Assembly: GCA_910586005.1 (NCBI GenBank)
Contig: CAJUHG010000025.1
Location: 1-33,588, forward strand
Reading direction: 5' to 3'
DNA: 33,588 nucleotides
Origin: an uncultured Lachnospiraceae bacterium
Lineage (GTDB): Bacteria > Bacillota > Clostridia > Lachnospirales > Lachnospiraceae
Every line of letters begins with the position of its first letter. Positions within the stretch are counted from its first letter, which is position 1. The position numbers were made by a program, and so were the translations under genes. The notes below the pieces were generated by a model. It did no database searches. It saw only the letters and a list, made by a program, of their open reading frames with translations, and was not told the origin of the DNA. Shown piece by piece: positions 33,036 to 33,588 of this stretch.

Positions 33036-33439
33036 CTATCCTTGATTCTTTATATAGTTGTGCAGCATTTCTTCTGAAACATTTCCGACACTGCACGCAA
33101 AGTATCCATCTGTACAGAAAGTGTGTTCTTTCCAAAAATGTTTTCTAAGATAACCAGGATGCCTTTCCCAAATATGATACGTAGTATAACTTTTCATCAG
33201 ATTTACGATGTTACTGACAGACATTGTAAATCTGTCTCTATCATGTAATGGATATGGTCTTTATCCGTTTCCATATATCTAATGATTACATGATGTTTCT
33301 GACATATCTCATATGAAAACTGTTTTATATCATCTGATATAGATTTGTTTACCAGTAATTTCTTTCTATACTTGCATATGAAAATAATATGGTACTGTAA
33401 CAAATATTTGTATCTGTTTTTTGATTTCCACGTTCCCAT
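33036..33439 (-). pseudogene. tnpA: IS200/IS605 TnpA (HUH transposase), frameshifted
   Basis: The N-terminal part (MGTWKSKNRYKYLL, YHIIFICKYRKKLLVNK, then METDKDHIHYMIET with the H-x-H motif) ends in a stop at 33203-33205. The C-terminal part (MSVSNIVNLMKSYTTYHIWE ... GNVSEEMLHNYIKNQG) carries the catalytic Tyr and reads in another frame. The two frames overlap at 33203-33224. Adding one base near 33222 restores a continuous Y1 transposase of the expected length. A programmed frameshift is less likely, as no clear slippery heptamer is seen. I start at the MGTWKSK ATG (33439), which resembles family N termini; the frame opens at 33457. Confidence 0.8.
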
Positions 33440-33469
33440 AACGCAAGTATAGTACAAACCACTACTTTT

Positions 33470-33514
33470 GGCTACCTTAACCCACCATCTAAAGCCAGTG
33501 GGATTGCGGTAGCC
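33470..33514 (-). other. Left-end hairpin of the IS605 element
   Basis: GGCTACC (33470-33476) pairs with GGTAGCC (33508-33514), and inside it CCCAC (33481-33485) pairs with GTGGG (33498-33502). It is placed where TnpA would recognise the left end, 5' of the tnpA start. The sequence beyond, to 33588, shows no gene. Confidence 0.65.
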
Positions 33515-33588
33515 TTATTTTCAATATCATCCTCTTTCTACTACAATATATTTATGGTTAATATCCCTTACAGCCAGTAAGGAATTAT

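Larger units (their letters stand above)
31794..33514 (-). mobile_element. IS200/IS605-family element
   Basis: On the minus strand the order is left-end hairpin (33470-33514), tnpA (frameshifted), tnpB, and right-end hairpin (31802-31823). Left end: GGCTACC/GGTAGCC outer stem with CCCAC/GTGGG inside. Right end: CCCATTG/CAATGGG, then GTAGTTCAC (31794-31802), as seen at right ends of related elements. Both hairpins share the loop GGCTTTAGA. The exact left cleavage point and target pentamer are not fixed by the sequence. There are no terminal inverted repeats or target duplication, as expected for this single-strand transposing family. Confidence 0.75.

Overview
The window is a low-GC chromosomal segment of a Firmicute. 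The likeliest source is a Lachnospiraceae-type gut Clostridium. The pointers are strong Shine-Dalgarno sites, a sporulation sigma factor of the SigH type, a SleC-like spore cortex-lytic fragment, secreted Big_2, LRR_5 and fibronectin proteins, and an Rpn family nuclease. No tool was run; family calls come from motifs read in the translations.

Positions 1-6460 are an accessory, decaying region. An IS3-type transposase remnant abuts a frameshifted leucine-rich-repeat surface protein pseudogene. Then come an Rpn/TIGR01784 nuclease with thirteen 12-bp tandem repeats, a frameshifted tail of a second surface protein, a secreted Big_2 protein, and a membrane-anchored Mrr-type endonuclease.

Positions 6938-17063 are an almost wholly minus-strand core block: glf-apt-ispF-GNAT-transglutaminase protein, then cysE, cysS-mrnC-rlmB, sigH and tRNA-Thr(GGT). 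Apart from glf/apt, this is the order of the classical ispF-cysE-cysS-mrnC-rlmB-sigH neighbourhood of Bacillus, with two extra genes between ispF and cysE and without the NYN-domain gene that usually precedes sigH.

Positions 17351-22190 hold a response regulator, a histidine kinase, an ABC ATPase and two permeases on the minus strand. Upstream is a leader with a long hairpin and a sequence that fits the CcpA cre consensus at every position. Positions 22309-25600 are the glycolytic cluster gap-pgk-tpiA, with hairpins between and after the genes and a good sigma-A promoter before gap. A C-terminally truncated SleC-like protein, a small membrane protein and ilvE follow upstream.

On the plus strand, positions 28334-31540 carry a flavin-reductase-like protein with a duplicated 3' end, and a three-gene polar amino-acid ABC importer whose promoter lies inside a perfect 16-bp inverted repeat. 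The right end is an IS200/IS605 element with intact TnpB, frameshifted TnpA, terminal hairpins and a probable omegaRNA/right-end segment. A short interspersed sequence, often next to terminators, occurs at about 3.7, 17.1 and 31.7 kb.
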